Under the pieces are notes generated by a model, which had not been told where the DNA came from, did no database searches, and saw only the letters and a program-made list of their open reading frames with translations. A stretch of 64,000 bases of DNA from Dasania sp. GY-MA-18. Its GTDB lineage: Bacteria; Pseudomonadota; Gammaproteobacteria; Pseudomonadales; Dasaniaceae. Below, piece after piece: positions 43,615 through 53,061 of this stretch (position 1 is the stretch's first letter; the number at the start of each line of letters is the position of its first letter). A program made the position numbers and the translations under genes. The DNA lies in assembly GCF_024734385.1 (NCBI RefSeq), contig NZ_JANHAP010000011.1, forward strand, positions 62,001 through 126,000, read 5' to 3'.

Positions 43615-44640
43615 TTAGAAACCCTCTAACACTATCTTGCCAATAGAGCGGCCACTCTCTAGCTCTTGGTGTGCCGCCTTAAGGTTACTGGCATTAATCG
43701 CGCCCAGGTTTTTGCCTAACGTGGTTTTGATATGATTTTGGTCTATAAGCTCCGACACCTGATTTAATAAACGGCTTTGCTCAATCATATCGTCAGCATT
43801 AAACATAGAGCGAGCAAACATAAACTCCCAGTGTAACGATAGGCTTTTCATTTTAAGTTTACTGATATCAATATTTTGCGGATCATCAATCATGGCGATT
43901 TTGCCAAAAGGCGCTAATAGCTCGGTATAACTTTCAAAATAATTGCCTGTGCCGTTTAAGCTAGCTACGTGGGTCACTGCACCTATATTCAACGCGGCAA
44001 TTTGTGCTGGCAGTGGCTTGCTGTGGTCTACCACATAGTCAGCCCCTAATTGCTGCACCCATTCTTTAGAGCTGGGGCGTGAAGCGGTAGCGATAATGGT
44101 GGCACCGGTAATGGCTTTAGCAATTTGTATCAAAATAGAGCCTACACCACCGGCAGCACCTACCACTAAAATCACCTCTTTCGATTTTTCGTTAGTGCCA
44201 GCTGCTTGCTTCTTTATGGCTAAATGCTCAAATAAAATTTCCCAGGCGGTGATAGCAGTTAAGGGCAGAGCCGCTGCCTCTGCATCAGACAAGGTTTTAG
44301 GTTTGTGGCCCACGATGCGCTGGTCCACCAATTGGTATTCGGCATTGCTACCCGCACGGGTAAGGTCGCCCGCGTAATACACCACATCGCCCACCTTAAA
44401 CTGGCTGACGTCCTCACCTGTAGCCACTACCTCACCCACGGCATCCCAGCCCAGCACTTTGTGCTCGCCCTCGGCAGGGGGCATATTAAGGCGCACTTTG
44501 TAATCAACGGGGTTGACGGCTATGGCCTTGACCTTAACCAGCAGGTCTTGGCCGCTAGCGACAGGCTGGGGCAGCTCTAGATCGAATAATGATTGGGCAT
44601 CAGTAATCGGTAATGACTTGGTATATGCAATCGCTTTCAT
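43615..44640 (-). CDS. Medium-chain dehydrogenase/reductase, quinone oxidoreductase type
   Basis: This 341-residue NADPH-dependent reductase of the zinc-less MDR branch has the N-terminal GroES-like domain (AVNPVDYKVRLNMPPAEGEH, LGWDAVGEVVATGEDV) and the Rossmann fold ILVVGAAGGVGSILIQIAKA. It lacks the full structural zinc cysteine set and belongs to the zinc-type-alcohol-dehydrogenase-like/quinone reductase group. GAGGACATACC precedes the ATG. It is divergent from a LysR gene 127 bases away, which probably regulates it. The physiological substrate is unknown, perhaps quinones or reactive carbonyls. Confidence 0.9.
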   Translation of the reverse strand: MKAIAYTKSLPITDAQSLFDLELPQPVASGQDLLVKVKAIAVNPVDYKVRLNMPPAEGEHKVLGWDAVGEVVATGEDVSQFKVGDVVYYAGDLTRAGSNAEYQLVDQRIVGHKPKTLSDAEAAALPLTAITAWEILFEHLAIKKQAAGTNEKSKEVILVVGAAGGVGSILIQIAKAITGATIIATASRPSSKEWVQQLGADYVVDHSKPLPAQIAALNIGAVTHVASLNGTGNYFESYTELLAPFGKIAMIDDPQNIDISKLKMKSLSLHWEFMFARSMFNADDMIEQSRLLNQVSELIDQNHIKTTLGKNLGAINASNLKAAHQELESGRSIGKIVLEGF

Positions 44641-44767
44641 GGTATGTCCTCTTGTGTTTCCCCTAAGACCAGCCTAGGGCTTAATAACGGTATGGGGCTA
44701 TTATTGAGCAAGCTTTACATGCTATAAACAGGTCTATAGACAAGACATAATCAAAATATTTTTGACA

Positions 44768-45682
44768 ATGAACACTAATGACCTCGCGCTTTTTATTCAA
44801 ATTGCCGATAACAACAGTATTTCCCGAGCTGCCGAGCAGCTGGATATCAGCACCGCTACCGCCAGTGCCGCATTGCAACGCCTAGAAAAACAACTGCAAG
44901 CACAGCTATTTATACGCTCCACCCGGCGCTTACGTATCACCGCGGCGGGAGAGCGTTTTTTAATCTACTGTCGCGAAGCGTTAAGCCAGTTGGATGCCGG
45001 CAAAGCCTCGCTACATGCCTTGCAGGGAAAGGTGGCAGGAGAGCTAAGAATTTCGGCCCCTTCTGATTTGGGGCGCAATCTGCTGCTAGACTGGATAGAC
45101 GAGATTATGGCGCAGCACCAAGACCTATCCATTAGCTTAACCCTGGGAGACTCCATCGCTGACTTCTTCCTAGATAATATAGACTTGGCCATACGCTATG
45201 GTGCCTTAGAGGATTCCTCCATGGTGGCTTTTAAGCTGGCTGAAACCGAGGGCATACTGTGTGCCTCCCCCTCTTACTTGGCTAAGCACGGCAGCCCGCA
45301 GCAACCCAATGACTTAAGCCAGCACAATTGCCTGCTTTACCAACGCAATAATCGCCTGCACGATTTATGGGAGTTTAGCGCCAGCAGTGCTGCAGGGGTC
45401 GCCCCTGTAAAGGTTAGCGTATCGGGAGATCGCAGCAGCAATGACAGCGAGGTAGTGCGCCGCTGGGCAGTAGCAGGTAGGGGTATAGCCTATAAATCCC
45501 ACTTTGATATGGCCGACGATTTACGCCATGGCCGAGTTGTGAGGGTGTTAGCTGATTATGCTTTGCGCCCAGCCCAACTGCATTTAATTTGCCCTAACCG
45601 CAAACAAATAACCCCGGCTATGTTACTGTTGCGCGACATTTTTAGAGATAAGTTTGCCCAGCTCAACAATCAGCAAACCTAA
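44768..45682 (+). CDS. LysR-family regulator
   Basis: This 304-residue LysR regulator of the CrgA/DsdC-like group has the HTH at about 1-60 (FIQIADNNSISRAAEQLDIS, TATASAALQRLEKQL) and the effector domain (GELRISAPSDLGRNLLLDW). The start is ATG 44768; TTG 44762 is in frame. It is divergent from the oxidoreductase gene and the two likely form a detoxification pair, as is usual for LysR genes with a neighbouring reductase. Confidence 0.9.
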   Translation: MNTNDLALFIQIADNNSISRAAEQLDISTATASAALQRLEKQLQAQLFIRSTRRLRITAAGERFLIYCREALSQLDAGKASLHALQGKVAGELRISAPSDLGRNLLLDWIDEIMAQHQDLSISLTLGDSIADFFLDNIDLAIRYGALEDSSMVAFKLAETEGILCASPSYLAKHGSPQQPNDLSQHNCLLYQRNNRLHDLWEFSASSAAGVAPVKVSVSGDRSSNDSEVVRRWAVAGRGIAYKSHFDMADDLRHGRVVRVLADYALRPAQLHLICPNRKQITPAMLLLRDIFRDKFAQLNNQQT

Positions 45683-45715
45683 GCCCTTATTACAGTAATA
45701 TTCCGATAAACTGTT

Positions 45716-45970
45716 ATGACTGACATACAATTTTCAACTGACGAAAAAGAGCGCATAGTTCACAAAGTTAAAAGCTATTTTAACGACGAGCTAGAGCAAG
45801 ACATAGGCAGCTTTGAGGCAGAGTTTTTACTTGATTTTTTCGCCAAAGAAATTGGCGCTTATTTTTATAATCGCGGTTTACAAGATGCACAAATGCTATT
45901 CACTGAAAAAGTCGAAGAGATAAGTTACTTAGTGCAAGAGTTAGAAAAGCCTACTGATTATAAAAAATAG
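45716..45970 (+). CDS. DUF2164-family protein
   Basis: This small acidic protein of 84 residues matches the DUF2164 family as I remember it: FSTDEKERIVHKVKSYFNDE, ELEQDIGSFEAEFLLDFFA and GAYFYNRGLQDAQML. The helices appear amphipathic, without membrane or metal motifs. It is cytoplasmic and of unknown function. It starts 33 bases after the LysR gene. Confidence 0.82.
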   Translation: MTDIQFSTDEKERIVHKVKSYFNDELEQDIGSFEAEFLLDFFAKEIGAYFYNRGLQDAQMLFTEKVEEISYLVQELEKPTDYKK

Positions 45971-46062
45971 TTGCCACGGTTAAAACTGGCTAATGGCCAG
46001 CGATTTTTATTAGCCTGTTTATTTGCAGCATTAACTAAACCATCACCGTACTGATTATCTTT

Positions 46063-48396
46063 ATGACTATACCTGCCGCTTTACGCTCTAAACTCAGTAA
46101 ACTTAGCCTTGCAGTTATTATTGTGCTGGCACTGCTACCTGAACTGCTGCGCTTTGCATTAATACAAGCCACACCTAAAATGGGCTGGGGTGAATTAAGC
46201 ATAGACGACATTAACCTCAATCTATTTACCGCCAATATAGAAATAGAACAACTAGCACTTAAGCAACAAGGCCAGCCAGCCCTAACATTAAAAAAACTCA
46301 GCCTAGACTTAGATTGGTGGCAAACACTTAATGGCGTAGTCACTATAGAAGCCGTGGCCATAGATGGCCTGCAAGCACAGCTTAGCCAACTCAGTAATGG
46401 CCAGTGGCAACTGCTAATACCGCCAGCCGATACCACAGCAACAGCTAAACAAACAGAAAGCGCTTTGCTACTACCAGCGCTTACCTTACAGCAATTCAAA
46501 CTCAGCAATAGCTCGCTAGATGTACACGGCCAAACCTTAACGGGTAAATTTAGTATAACGCAGCTACAGCTACAGCAGTTCAGCACCGTGCATGAGCAGC
46601 CTTTAGATTTACAAATAACTGCCGCTTGGAACAATGCCCCCATTACGCTAGCTGCCACCGGCAATATTCAATCCCAGCAACAGCAGCTAGTGGGTACATT
46701 AACACTGCAAAAACTACAGCTTAAAGATTTTGCGCAATTACTGGATTTAGATATCAGCGCACTGACACAGCTAAACATTACTTTTAATACTCAGCGCAAC
46801 CAACAAGGCGATATCAGTGCTGAAATAGACGGCACAGTCGTTATAGAACAGGCCAAAGCCCGCTATAGAACACTAGTCCTGAATAACCAGCAACTGCAAT
46901 GGCAGGGTAAAATCAACTTGGCTAAACAAGCTGATACTATTAACTATAACAGCAGCCACAATATAAGCATTAGTGAACTACAACTCATTAACAATAGTAA
47001 TCAACAAGCACTGGCTCAGTTTAAGCAGCTAGCGCTTAAGGAACTAACTCTAGACCAAAATCTTGCTACGGCCGCCACTAGCTTACGCCTTGATAATTTA
47101 CAATTGCTACCGCAAAAAGATGATAAAGACGCTAAATTTTATAATGGCTTGTTTCTGGCTGATAGTATTACTTATGCCCCGGATAGAGGCCTGGCAATTA
47201 AGCAAATCACAATTAATGACAGCCAGTACCACGCTTTAATTAATGACCAAGGTGAACTAGCTATCAACCCCATCAGCCAGTCATTGATTGCTGATTTTAA
47301 TAACGCGGCTAGCACTGGCAGTACCAATAAACCCGTAGCCAAAACTAACGATGACAACAGCCGCAAACCCCTAGCCTTTGCTATTAATAACATTATGCTA
47401 GGCGGCGAAAGTTATTTATTTTTTGAAGATCAACGCTTTCAACCCAGCGTTAAACAAAAGCTACAGCTTAAAAATTTGTCGATAGCAAATATAACCAACC
47501 ATGGCACCAACCAAACAGCTGCCATTAATTTAGACGCCGCCATGGGTGAGTTTTCTCAAATCCAGGCCAGCGGCGACATGGCCTTATTTTCTACGCCAGC
47601 CAGCGTTAATATTAAAGGCACTATGGAGGCCATAGAGCTAACTGATATTTCACCTTATGCCGAATCTTATTTAGGTTACCAATTTAGTAAAGGCCAGCTA
47701 GACCATAAATTTACTGTTGCGCTTGCCGACCAACAGCTAAACGCCAGCAATAAACTCACCATCAGGCAGTTAGAATTACAGGCAGCCAAAAAGAATAAAA
47801 ACCCCAGCATACAGCGTAAGTTAAATATTCCACTGGATATGGCCTTAAATGTTTTGCGCGACCGCAATAATAATATTGAATTAGAAATACCCATCAAAGG
47901 CCCTGTAGATAAACTGGGAATAGGGCTTAGCGATATTGTTAATGAGGCGCTCAGTAATTCGCTAGTGAGCGGTGCGACCCATTACCTAAAATATACCCTG
48001 CAACCCTATAGCAGTATTTTATTGGCCGCCGAATATTTAGGAGAGAAAGCAACCAGCATTAAACTACAAGCGATGGAATTTGAACCGGGCAAAGCCGAGC
48101 TTGCTGACAATATCAATGACTACGCCAAAAAAGTGGTGCTGCTTATGCAACAACGGCCCCAGTTAAGTTTGAGCCTATGCGGTAGCGCCAATGCCAAAGA
48201 TAAAACCGCACTGGCAAGCAGCCACAACAACGACGAAAGCCAGGTTGCCGACACGCAGCTTATACAACTGGCCGAGCAACGCAGCAAAGCGGTGAAAAGT
48301 ATTTTTATTGCCCAAGGCATAAGCAGCAAGCGCTTATATGTTTGCCAGGCCGGCTATAAAGCCAAAGGCCAACATGGGGTATTGCTAAGCTTGTAG
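46063..48396 (+). CDS. DUF748 / AsmA-like protein with OmpA-like end
   Basis: This 777-residue envelope protein has one N-terminal membrane helix (LSLAVIIVLALLPELLRF) and a long periplasmic body of beta repeats: LSIDDINLNLFTANIEIEQL, LTLKKLSLDLDWWQTLNGVV and NNIELEIPIKGPVDKLGIGL, typical of DUF748/AsmA-like bridges. The last 110 residues (LSLCGSANAKD, AEQRSKAVKSIFIAQGIS) resemble an OmpA-type peptidoglycan-binding end. The relatives are proposed to carry lipids between the membranes; that role is inferred. The body is rich in Gln and Asn. Confidence 0.83.
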   Translation: MTIPAALRSKLSKLSLAVIIVLALLPELLRFALIQATPKMGWGELSIDDINLNLFTANIEIEQLALKQQGQPALTLKKLSLDLDWWQTLNGVVTIEAVAIDGLQAQLSQLSNGQWQLLIPPADTTATAKQTESALLLPALTLQQFKLSNSSLDVHGQTLTGKFSITQLQLQQFSTVHEQPLDLQITAAWNNAPITLAATGNIQSQQQQLVGTLTLQKLQLKDFAQLLDLDISALTQLNITFNTQRNQQGDISAEIDGTVVIEQAKARYRTLVLNNQQLQWQGKINLAKQADTINYNSSHNISISELQLINNSNQQALAQFKQLALKELTLDQNLATAATSLRLDNLQLLPQKDDKDAKFYNGLFLADSITYAPDRGLAIKQITINDSQYHALINDQGELAINPISQSLIADFNNAASTGSTNKPVAKTNDDNSRKPLAFAINNIMLGGESYLFFEDQRFQPSVKQKLQLKNLSIANITNHGTNQTAAINLDAAMGEFSQIQASGDMALFSTPASVNIKGTMEAIELTDISPYAESYLGYQFSKGQLDHKFTVALADQQLNASNKLTIRQLELQAAKKNKNPSIQRKLNIPLDMALNVLRDRNNNIELEIPIKGPVDKLGIGLSDIVNEALSNSLVSGATHYLKYTLQPYSSILLAAEYLGEKATSIKLQAMEFEPGKAELADNINDYAKKVVLLMQQRPQLSLSLCGSANAKDKTALASSHNNDESQVADTQLIQLAEQRSKAVKSIFIAQGISSKRLYVCQAGYKAKGQHGVLLSL

Positions 48397-48545
48397 TGAC
48401 ACAAGCTTGTACGTACTAGTAAAGCGCCACAGCCCGCGGTGGCTAAGGCTTGCGTATAAGCCAATGATAAAGGCGCTTTATGCTATTTTTTAGGCTACTG
48501 TTAACTCATACAATGCCTTGTTACTAAGAACAGCTTGAGACCACT

Positions 48546-49598
48546 ATGCGTTATGCCAATATCACTGGCTGGGGCAAATGCCTGCCCCCCGCCATACTCA
48601 GCAACGACGACCTTGCTACCCTGTTAGATACCAACGACGAATGGATCACCACCCGCACCGGCATGAAAGAGCGCCGCATATCCCATGTGCCGGTGAGCAG
48701 CCTAGCCACTGTAGCCGCCGCCCGCGCGCTAGCCTGTGCCGGTAAACAGGCCACGGATGTAGAGCTGATTATTTTTGGCAGCACCACCTTTGACGAAATG
48801 TGCCCTAACGCCGCCTCCAATGTACAAAAGCAATTAGGCGCAGCTAATGCGGCCTGTATGGATGTGAATACCGCCTGCACCAGTGGCATGTATGCCCTGA
48901 CTGTAGCCACCGCCATGATTAAAAGCGGGGTGGTAAACAATGCCATAGTGATAGGGGCGGAGGTGATTTCTACCGTCATGGACTGGAGCAATCGCAATGT
49001 CGCTGTATTATTTGGCGATGGTGCAGGGGCTTTTTATTTACAAGCTGATGCCCAAGAGTGTGGTGTGATTGCCGAGTCTCTGGGCTGCTATGGCGAGTCC
49101 CGCGAAATATTGGCGGTTAATGGCTGGGGCTTAAAAGAAGCCAAAAATGCCGTTATTAACAATCAACTACACTGGGCCTTTGAGGGCCAAGAGATATTTA
49201 AAAAAGCCGTTAGCGGTATGGATCAGGCCTGCCAAAAAGTTTTAGCCAAGTCAGAGATTAACGCCGATCAAATTGATTTAGTGGTGCCGCATCAAGCTAA
49301 CCTACGCATTATCGACACCTTAGCCAAACGGCTAAAGCTGCCCCGCGACAAAGTATTTATTAACATACAGCGCTACGGCAATATGTCGGCAGCTACCGCA
49401 CCGGTAGCATTAGTGGAGGCCATAGAAGAGGGCAGAGTTAAACCCAACAGTTTAGTGCTAATGCCCGCCTTTGGCGGTGGCCTGACCTGGTCGGCGCACC
49501 TACTACGCTGGGGTGAACGCACCCACAGCCTGGGTGAAAGCGATGTAGAGCTAGCGCCCTGCAATAAAACCGCGCTAGAACTTATTCGCCCAAACTAA
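48546..49598 (+). CDS. fabH: Beta-ketoacyl-ACP synthase III family protein
   Basis: This 350-residue thiolase-fold enzyme begins fatty acid synthesis by condensing acyl-CoA with malonyl-ACP. The triad is visible: Cys in DVNTACTSGMYAL, His in LVVPHQANLRIID and Asn in INIQRYGNMSAAT. It is about 30 residues longer than E. coli FabH at the C-terminus (GERTHSLGESDVEL). The usual plsX/fabD neighbours are absent, so this may be a secondary KAS III for special starters rather than the main FabH. It ends next to a heptanucleotide repeat. Confidence 0.88.
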   Translation: MRYANITGWGKCLPPAILSNDDLATLLDTNDEWITTRTGMKERRISHVPVSSLATVAAARALACAGKQATDVELIIFGSTTFDEMCPNAASNVQKQLGAANAACMDVNTACTSGMYALTVATAMIKSGVVNNAIVIGAEVISTVMDWSNRNVAVLFGDGAGAFYLQADAQECGVIAESLGCYGESREILAVNGWGLKEAKNAVINNQLHWAFEGQEIFKKAVSGMDQACQKVLAKSEINADQIDLVVPHQANLRIIDTLAKRLKLPRDKVFINIQRYGNMSAATAPVALVEAIEEGRVKPNSLVLMPAFGGGLTWSAHLLRWGERTHSLGESDVELAPCNKTALELIRPN

Positions 49599-49606
49599 AT
49601 TTTTCC

Positions 49607-49655
49607 CTTGTAGCTTGTAGCTTGTAGCTTGTAGCTTGTAGCTTGTAGCTTGTAG
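49607..49655. repeat. (CTTGTAG)7 heptanucleotide repeat
   Basis: There are seven perfect copies of CTTGTAG followed by CTT, between the fabH-like gene and the stop of the SCO gene. The same unit occurs four times at 54730-54757. Confidence 0.97.
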
Positions 49656-49666
49656 CTTAAACAGTA

Positions 49667-50335
49667 TTATTCAAACCAATACCGTATAGAACCGTAGGCC
49701 TTAGCCATCATGGTGACGTTTATGGGCGAACGGAAAAACCCCACATAATGCCCCTGCGGATTAATAATCGCCACATTGCCGCTGTGGTCGACCATATAGT
49801 TTTCACCACCGCCCGGTACTTTGGCAAAGGGAATATTGAGCTGAGTAGCAAAGCGGTGTATATCTAAAAACTCACCAGTTACGCCGGTAAATTCTTCGTG
49901 GAAAAACTTCACATACTGCTGCATTTTTTCGGGTGTGTCGCGGCCAGGATCTACCGACACCAAAATAACCTGGGTGTCATCGGCAAACTCTGTACCGGTT
50001 TGCTTATCGTAAAACTGCTTTAACTGCGCCATGGTAGTGGGGCAAATATCCGGGCAAAAAGTAAAACCAAAAAACACCAACGACCATTTACCCTGTAAAT
50101 CTGCGGGTGTAAAAGCGCTGTTATCGCCTTTAACTAATTTAAAATCTTGCAGTGCTCTGGGGTTTTCAAACAAATAGGCACCATTATTTTTTATTTCTTC
50201 TTTGCTGAGTATAGGTGTGCGCGATAAGCCCTGTATAAACACAAACAAGACGATGGCAATAAAGCCTATAACGGCTGCTATTGTTAATTTTATGCCGCGC
50301 ATTTGCTTACGGTTTAAACCATTATTATCAGCCAT
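49667..50335 (-). CDS. SCO1/SenC family copper chaperone
   Basis: This copper chaperone for the CuA site of cytochrome oxidase has 222 residues: an N-terminal membrane anchor (IAAVIGFIAIVLFVFIQGL) and a thioredoxin fold in the periplasm. The copper site is FCPDICPTTMAQL (CxxxC) with the distant His in MVDHSGNVAII. VSVDPGRDTPEKM is also conserved. The ATG overlaps the ctaB stop by one base (TAATG). It is the last gene of the oxidase assembly block. Confidence 0.94.
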   Translation of the reverse strand: MADNNGLNRKQMRGIKLTIAAVIGFIAIVLFVFIQGLSRTPILSKEEIKNNGAYLFENPRALQDFKLVKGDNSAFTPADLQGKWSLVFFGFTFCPDICPTTMAQLKQFYDKQTGTEFADDTQVILVSVDPGRDTPEKMQQYVKFFHEEFTGVTGEFLDIHRFATQLNIPFAKVPGGGENYMVDHSGNVAIINPQGHYVGFFRSPINVTMMAKAYGSIRYWFE

Positions 50336-51258
50336 TACAGCACTACCTCACCTGCTCGTCTTACCACGGGAAATAAATAATGATCCGCTAACATAATCAT
50401 ATACAGCATCATTAAATATAAAATTGAAAACTTAAAAGTTGCCATGGGGGCTTTGGGTTTTTCGCGCATAATTTGTATAGCCCAGTATAAAAATATTAAA
50501 CCCAATACCGTGGCGCCTATTAAATACAAAGGCCCACACATGCCGGTAGCAAAGGGCAATAAGGTTGCTGCAATTAACACTAAGGTGTACAGCATAATGT
50601 GGTAGGCGGTGTATTTAATGCCGTGGGTAACCGGCAACATGGGTATGCCTGCTTTGGCGTAATCATCACGCCTATGTATGGCTAGCGCCCAAAAATGGGG
50701 CGGCGTCCAAGCAAATACGATTAGCATTAATAACAGGCCATGGCCATCTACACTATTGGTTACCGCCACCCAACCTAGTAACGGCGGTGCCGCACCGGGC
50801 AGGCCACCGATCACTATATTTTGTGGCGTGGCTCGCTTTAGCCATAAAGTGTATACACCGGCATAACCCACCAGCGAGAAAAAAGTTAACCAAGCGGTAA
50901 GCTGGTTGATTTGCGTTAATAATATACCCATGCCCGTAATGGCCAGCACTGTGGCAAAAATAGCGGCTCCACTGCGGCTAACCCGGCCCTGTGCTACTGG
51001 CCGGTTATGGGTGCGCGCCATAATAATATCTATACGCTGATCCACTAAGTGATTGATCACGGCACCCGCTGCCGCACACAGGCCTATGCCTATATTGCCA
51101 TACAGCAGTATTTGCCAAGGCACACTGCCGGGGGTGGCCATAAACATGCCTATTACCGACGTTAACAACATTAAGTAAACCACATTGGGTTTTGTTAATT
51201 CGTAATAGTCGCGCCAGTGCGCGCGTTGGGTAACGCTTTGCTGCAGGGTATTTGACAT
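50335..51258 (-). CDS. ctaB: Protoheme IX farnesyltransferase (heme O synthase)
   Basis: CtaB/CyoE attaches farnesyl to heme b, the first step to heme A. The 307 residues form about nine membrane helices with the prenyltransferase motifs NHLVDQRIDIIMARTHNRPV (first Asp-rich motif) and YAKAGIPMLPV (second loop). The product belongs with ctaA just upstream in the transcript. It is also called cyoE; ctaB is used because the neighbours are aa3 genes. Confidence 0.95.
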   Translation of the reverse strand: MSNTLQQSVTQRAHWRDYYELTKPNVVYLMLLTSVIGMFMATPGSVPWQILLYGNIGIGLCAAAGAVINHLVDQRIDIIMARTHNRPVAQGRVSRSGAAIFATVLAITGMGILLTQINQLTAWLTFFSLVGYAGVYTLWLKRATPQNIVIGGLPGAAPPLLGWVAVTNSVDGHGLLLMLIVFAWTPPHFWALAIHRRDDYAKAGIPMLPVTHGIKYTAYHIMLYTLVLIAATLLPFATGMCGPLYLIGATVLGLIFLYWAIQIMREKPKAPMATFKFSILYLMMLYMIMLADHYLFPVVRRAGEVVL

Positions 51259-51291
51259 AGTACTTCTTTTTATTATCTCTATGAGTTTAGT

Positions 51292-52320
51292 TTACTGGCT
51301 ACGGCTGGTTTGTACTTGGTAATTTAGGGTAACCATAACCAGTAGTAACAATGCGCCGCCTAGGTTGTGAGCCACGGCTATAGCCAGTGGAAATTTAAAG
51401 ATGATATTCCCCAAGCCTAATAGCACTTGCAGGCTTAGCATAATGATGACAATTTTTGCCATGCGCTGAGTTGGGCTACGGGGCCCCAGCCGCAACATCA
51501 TCATAGCCAAAATAATTAAATACACGCTGGTGATAATTGCACCTATACGATGGCTAAAATGTATGGCGATGCGCGACTCATTATCCATAGTGCCGCCCAA
51601 ATAATTTGGGCCTATGGCCTGAAAAATATCAAAGCCCTGGCTAAAGTTCATAGCTGGTAACCACTGGTTTTGGCAAGTCGGTAAATCAGGGCAGGCTACT
51701 GCTGCGTAATTAGAGGTAGTCCAGCCGCCTAACGCGACTTGGCAGGCGACGATAATTAAACCCAGTAAGGCCCATTTTTTTAATGCTGTTACTTTTTGAT
51801 AAACATCTTTAGGCAACTGCCAAGGATTATTGCTTAAACGTAGCGTTAGCAACCAATACAAACTAAAGGTGGTAAAGCCCCCCAGCAAATGCGCCGTAAC
51901 GATTTGCGGCCACAGTTTAAGGGTGACCGTCCACATGCCAAACATGCCCTGCAAAATAATAAAGCCCAGCATAAACAAGGGTAGTTTAAAGGGTTGCTCT
52001 GGGCTGCGGTATTTAAAGGCCAGCGCCACTAAAATAATACTGATTAAACCCAGTGCCGAGGCAAAGTAACGGTGCACCATCTCCGGCCAGGTTTTGTCGT
52101 GTTCTACCGGCGTGTCGGGGAACAATTGATTGGCTTTTTCTACTTCGGTCGCAGTGTCTGGCCAAAACATATGGCCATAGCAACCCGGCCAATCGGGGCA
52201 ACCCAAACCCGCATCAGCCAAGCGGGTAAACGCCCCCAAGCCTAGAACAAATACCGCCAATACCGTGCCAAACAGGGCCAGCTTAAAACCGGGCTTTCTT
52301 TTTTCTGCTGAGTTAAACAA
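51292..52320 (-). CDS. ctaA: Heme A synthase, COX15/CtaA family
   Basis: This 342-residue integral membrane protein, with about eight helices, converts heme O to heme A. Conserved His include EMVHRYFASALG, TAHLLGGFTTF, IHFSHRIGAII and VAHNLGGALL, and Cys pairs occur in GCPDWPGCYG and CPDLPTCQNQW, as in the CtaA family. The start is TTG 52320, nine bases after GAGG. It is 34 bases upstream of ctaB on the same strand. Confidence 0.94.
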   Translation of the reverse strand: MFNSAEKRKPGFKLALFGTVLAVFVLGLGAFTRLADAGLGCPDWPGCYGHMFWPDTATEVEKANQLFPDTPVEHDKTWPEMVHRYFASALGLISIILVALAFKYRSPEQPFKLPLFMLGFIILQGMFGMWTVTLKLWPQIVTAHLLGGFTTFSLYWLLTLRLSNNPWQLPKDVYQKVTALKKWALLGLIIVACQVALGGWTTSNYAAVACPDLPTCQNQWLPAMNFSQGFDIFQAIGPNYLGGTMDNESRIAIHFSHRIGAIITSVYLIILAMMMLRLGPRSPTQRMAKIVIIMLSLQVLLGLGNIIFKFPLAIAVAHNLGGALLLLVMVTLNYQVQTSRSQ

Positions 52321-52360
52321 TGTTGTGGCCTCAACTTATTTTTTAATTATTTTCTAGCGG

Positions 52361-52384
52361 CTAGGAACTAGGAACTAGGAACTA
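52361..52384. repeat. (CTAGGAA)3 heptanucleotide repeat
   Basis: Three copies of CTAGGAA and a partial fourth lie between ctaA and the gene upstream. It is another seven-base unit in the oxidase cluster, different from CTTGTAG. Confidence 0.95.
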
Positions 52385-52394
52385 TCAACTTTAA

Positions 52395-53030
52395 CTACTT
52401 CAACAAACGTTTCATATCCTTAATCACTTTTTTGCCCAAGTCATTTAAGGTGCCTTGCTGCAGGTCTTCGGCTTGGTAGTACATCATTAGCCAGCCGTGA
52501 TGGTCGACCACATAAAAGCGATTTTCCGCTAGCTCCGCCACCGCTGAACCCGCCAGCAGTTGCTGTAAATCTTTTTTAGCGACATAGAGCATGTCAGTCG
52601 TGTTGTATTGTTCAGCTAACAAACCCTGTAGTGATTGACCCACGCTATCGTCGTAGTTTAGGTATAAGCGTCGCACCTGTGGCACACGCCGCTCTAGGGC
52701 GTGATGGGCTTGGCGACTAAGGTATAACATGCGCTCGCAGCTGTGTTGGCATTCACTCCCACCTATCACAACAAAGCTCCATTTAGGTTCGGGCTGGCTG
52801 TAGTCATAGGGCTGGCCGTTGCGTGTTGTTAACGGCAGCTCGGCTAGCTGTAGCGGCGGGGTAATTAATACGCCATTATTCACTGTGCCTAAATCTAATA
52901 CTTTATTATTGACCATGTAATACAGCAGTGTTGATAACAGTAATACCGCGACGGGTATACCGACTATGGCATATAACACTGTGCGGCCACTACCGGCTTT
53001 ACTCTGTTGTTTTGCTGCTAATTCTGTCAC
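52395..53030 (-). CDS. SCO-like thioredoxin-fold protein of the oxidase cluster
   Basis: This 211-residue protein has one N-terminal membrane helix (VLYAIVGIPVAVLLLSTLLY) and a periplasmic domain. It looks like a worn SCO protein: CxxxC in GGSECQHSCERML, a segment LYLNYDDSVGQ, and a His in YVVDHHGWLMMYY at the place of the SCO copper His. Pseudomonas has an uncharacterised gene in the same slot between SURF1 and ctaA. A redox or copper role for cytochrome oxidase assembly is likely. The GTG start is tight against AGG, so it is not certain. Confidence 0.78.
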   Translation of the reverse strand: MTELAAKQQSKAGSGRTVLYAIVGIPVAVLLLSTLLYYMVNNKVLDLGTVNNGVLITPPLQLAELPLTTRNGQPYDYSQPEPKWSFVVIGGSECQHSCERMLYLSRQAHHALERRVPQVRRLYLNYDDSVGQSLQGLLAEQYNTTDMLYVAKKDLQQLLAGSAVAELAENRFYVVDHHGWLMMYYQAEDLQQGTLNDLGKKVIKDMKRLLK

Positions 53031-53061
53031 CCTGTTAACCCTTTTATTATTTGGCTTTAGG

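Noticed and set aside
46035-46664. 209-codon antisense frame over the DUF748 gene
   Set aside because: Cys/Ser/Leu-rich output typical of reading Gln/Leu-rich coding sequence backwards; the plus-strand gene has clear domains.
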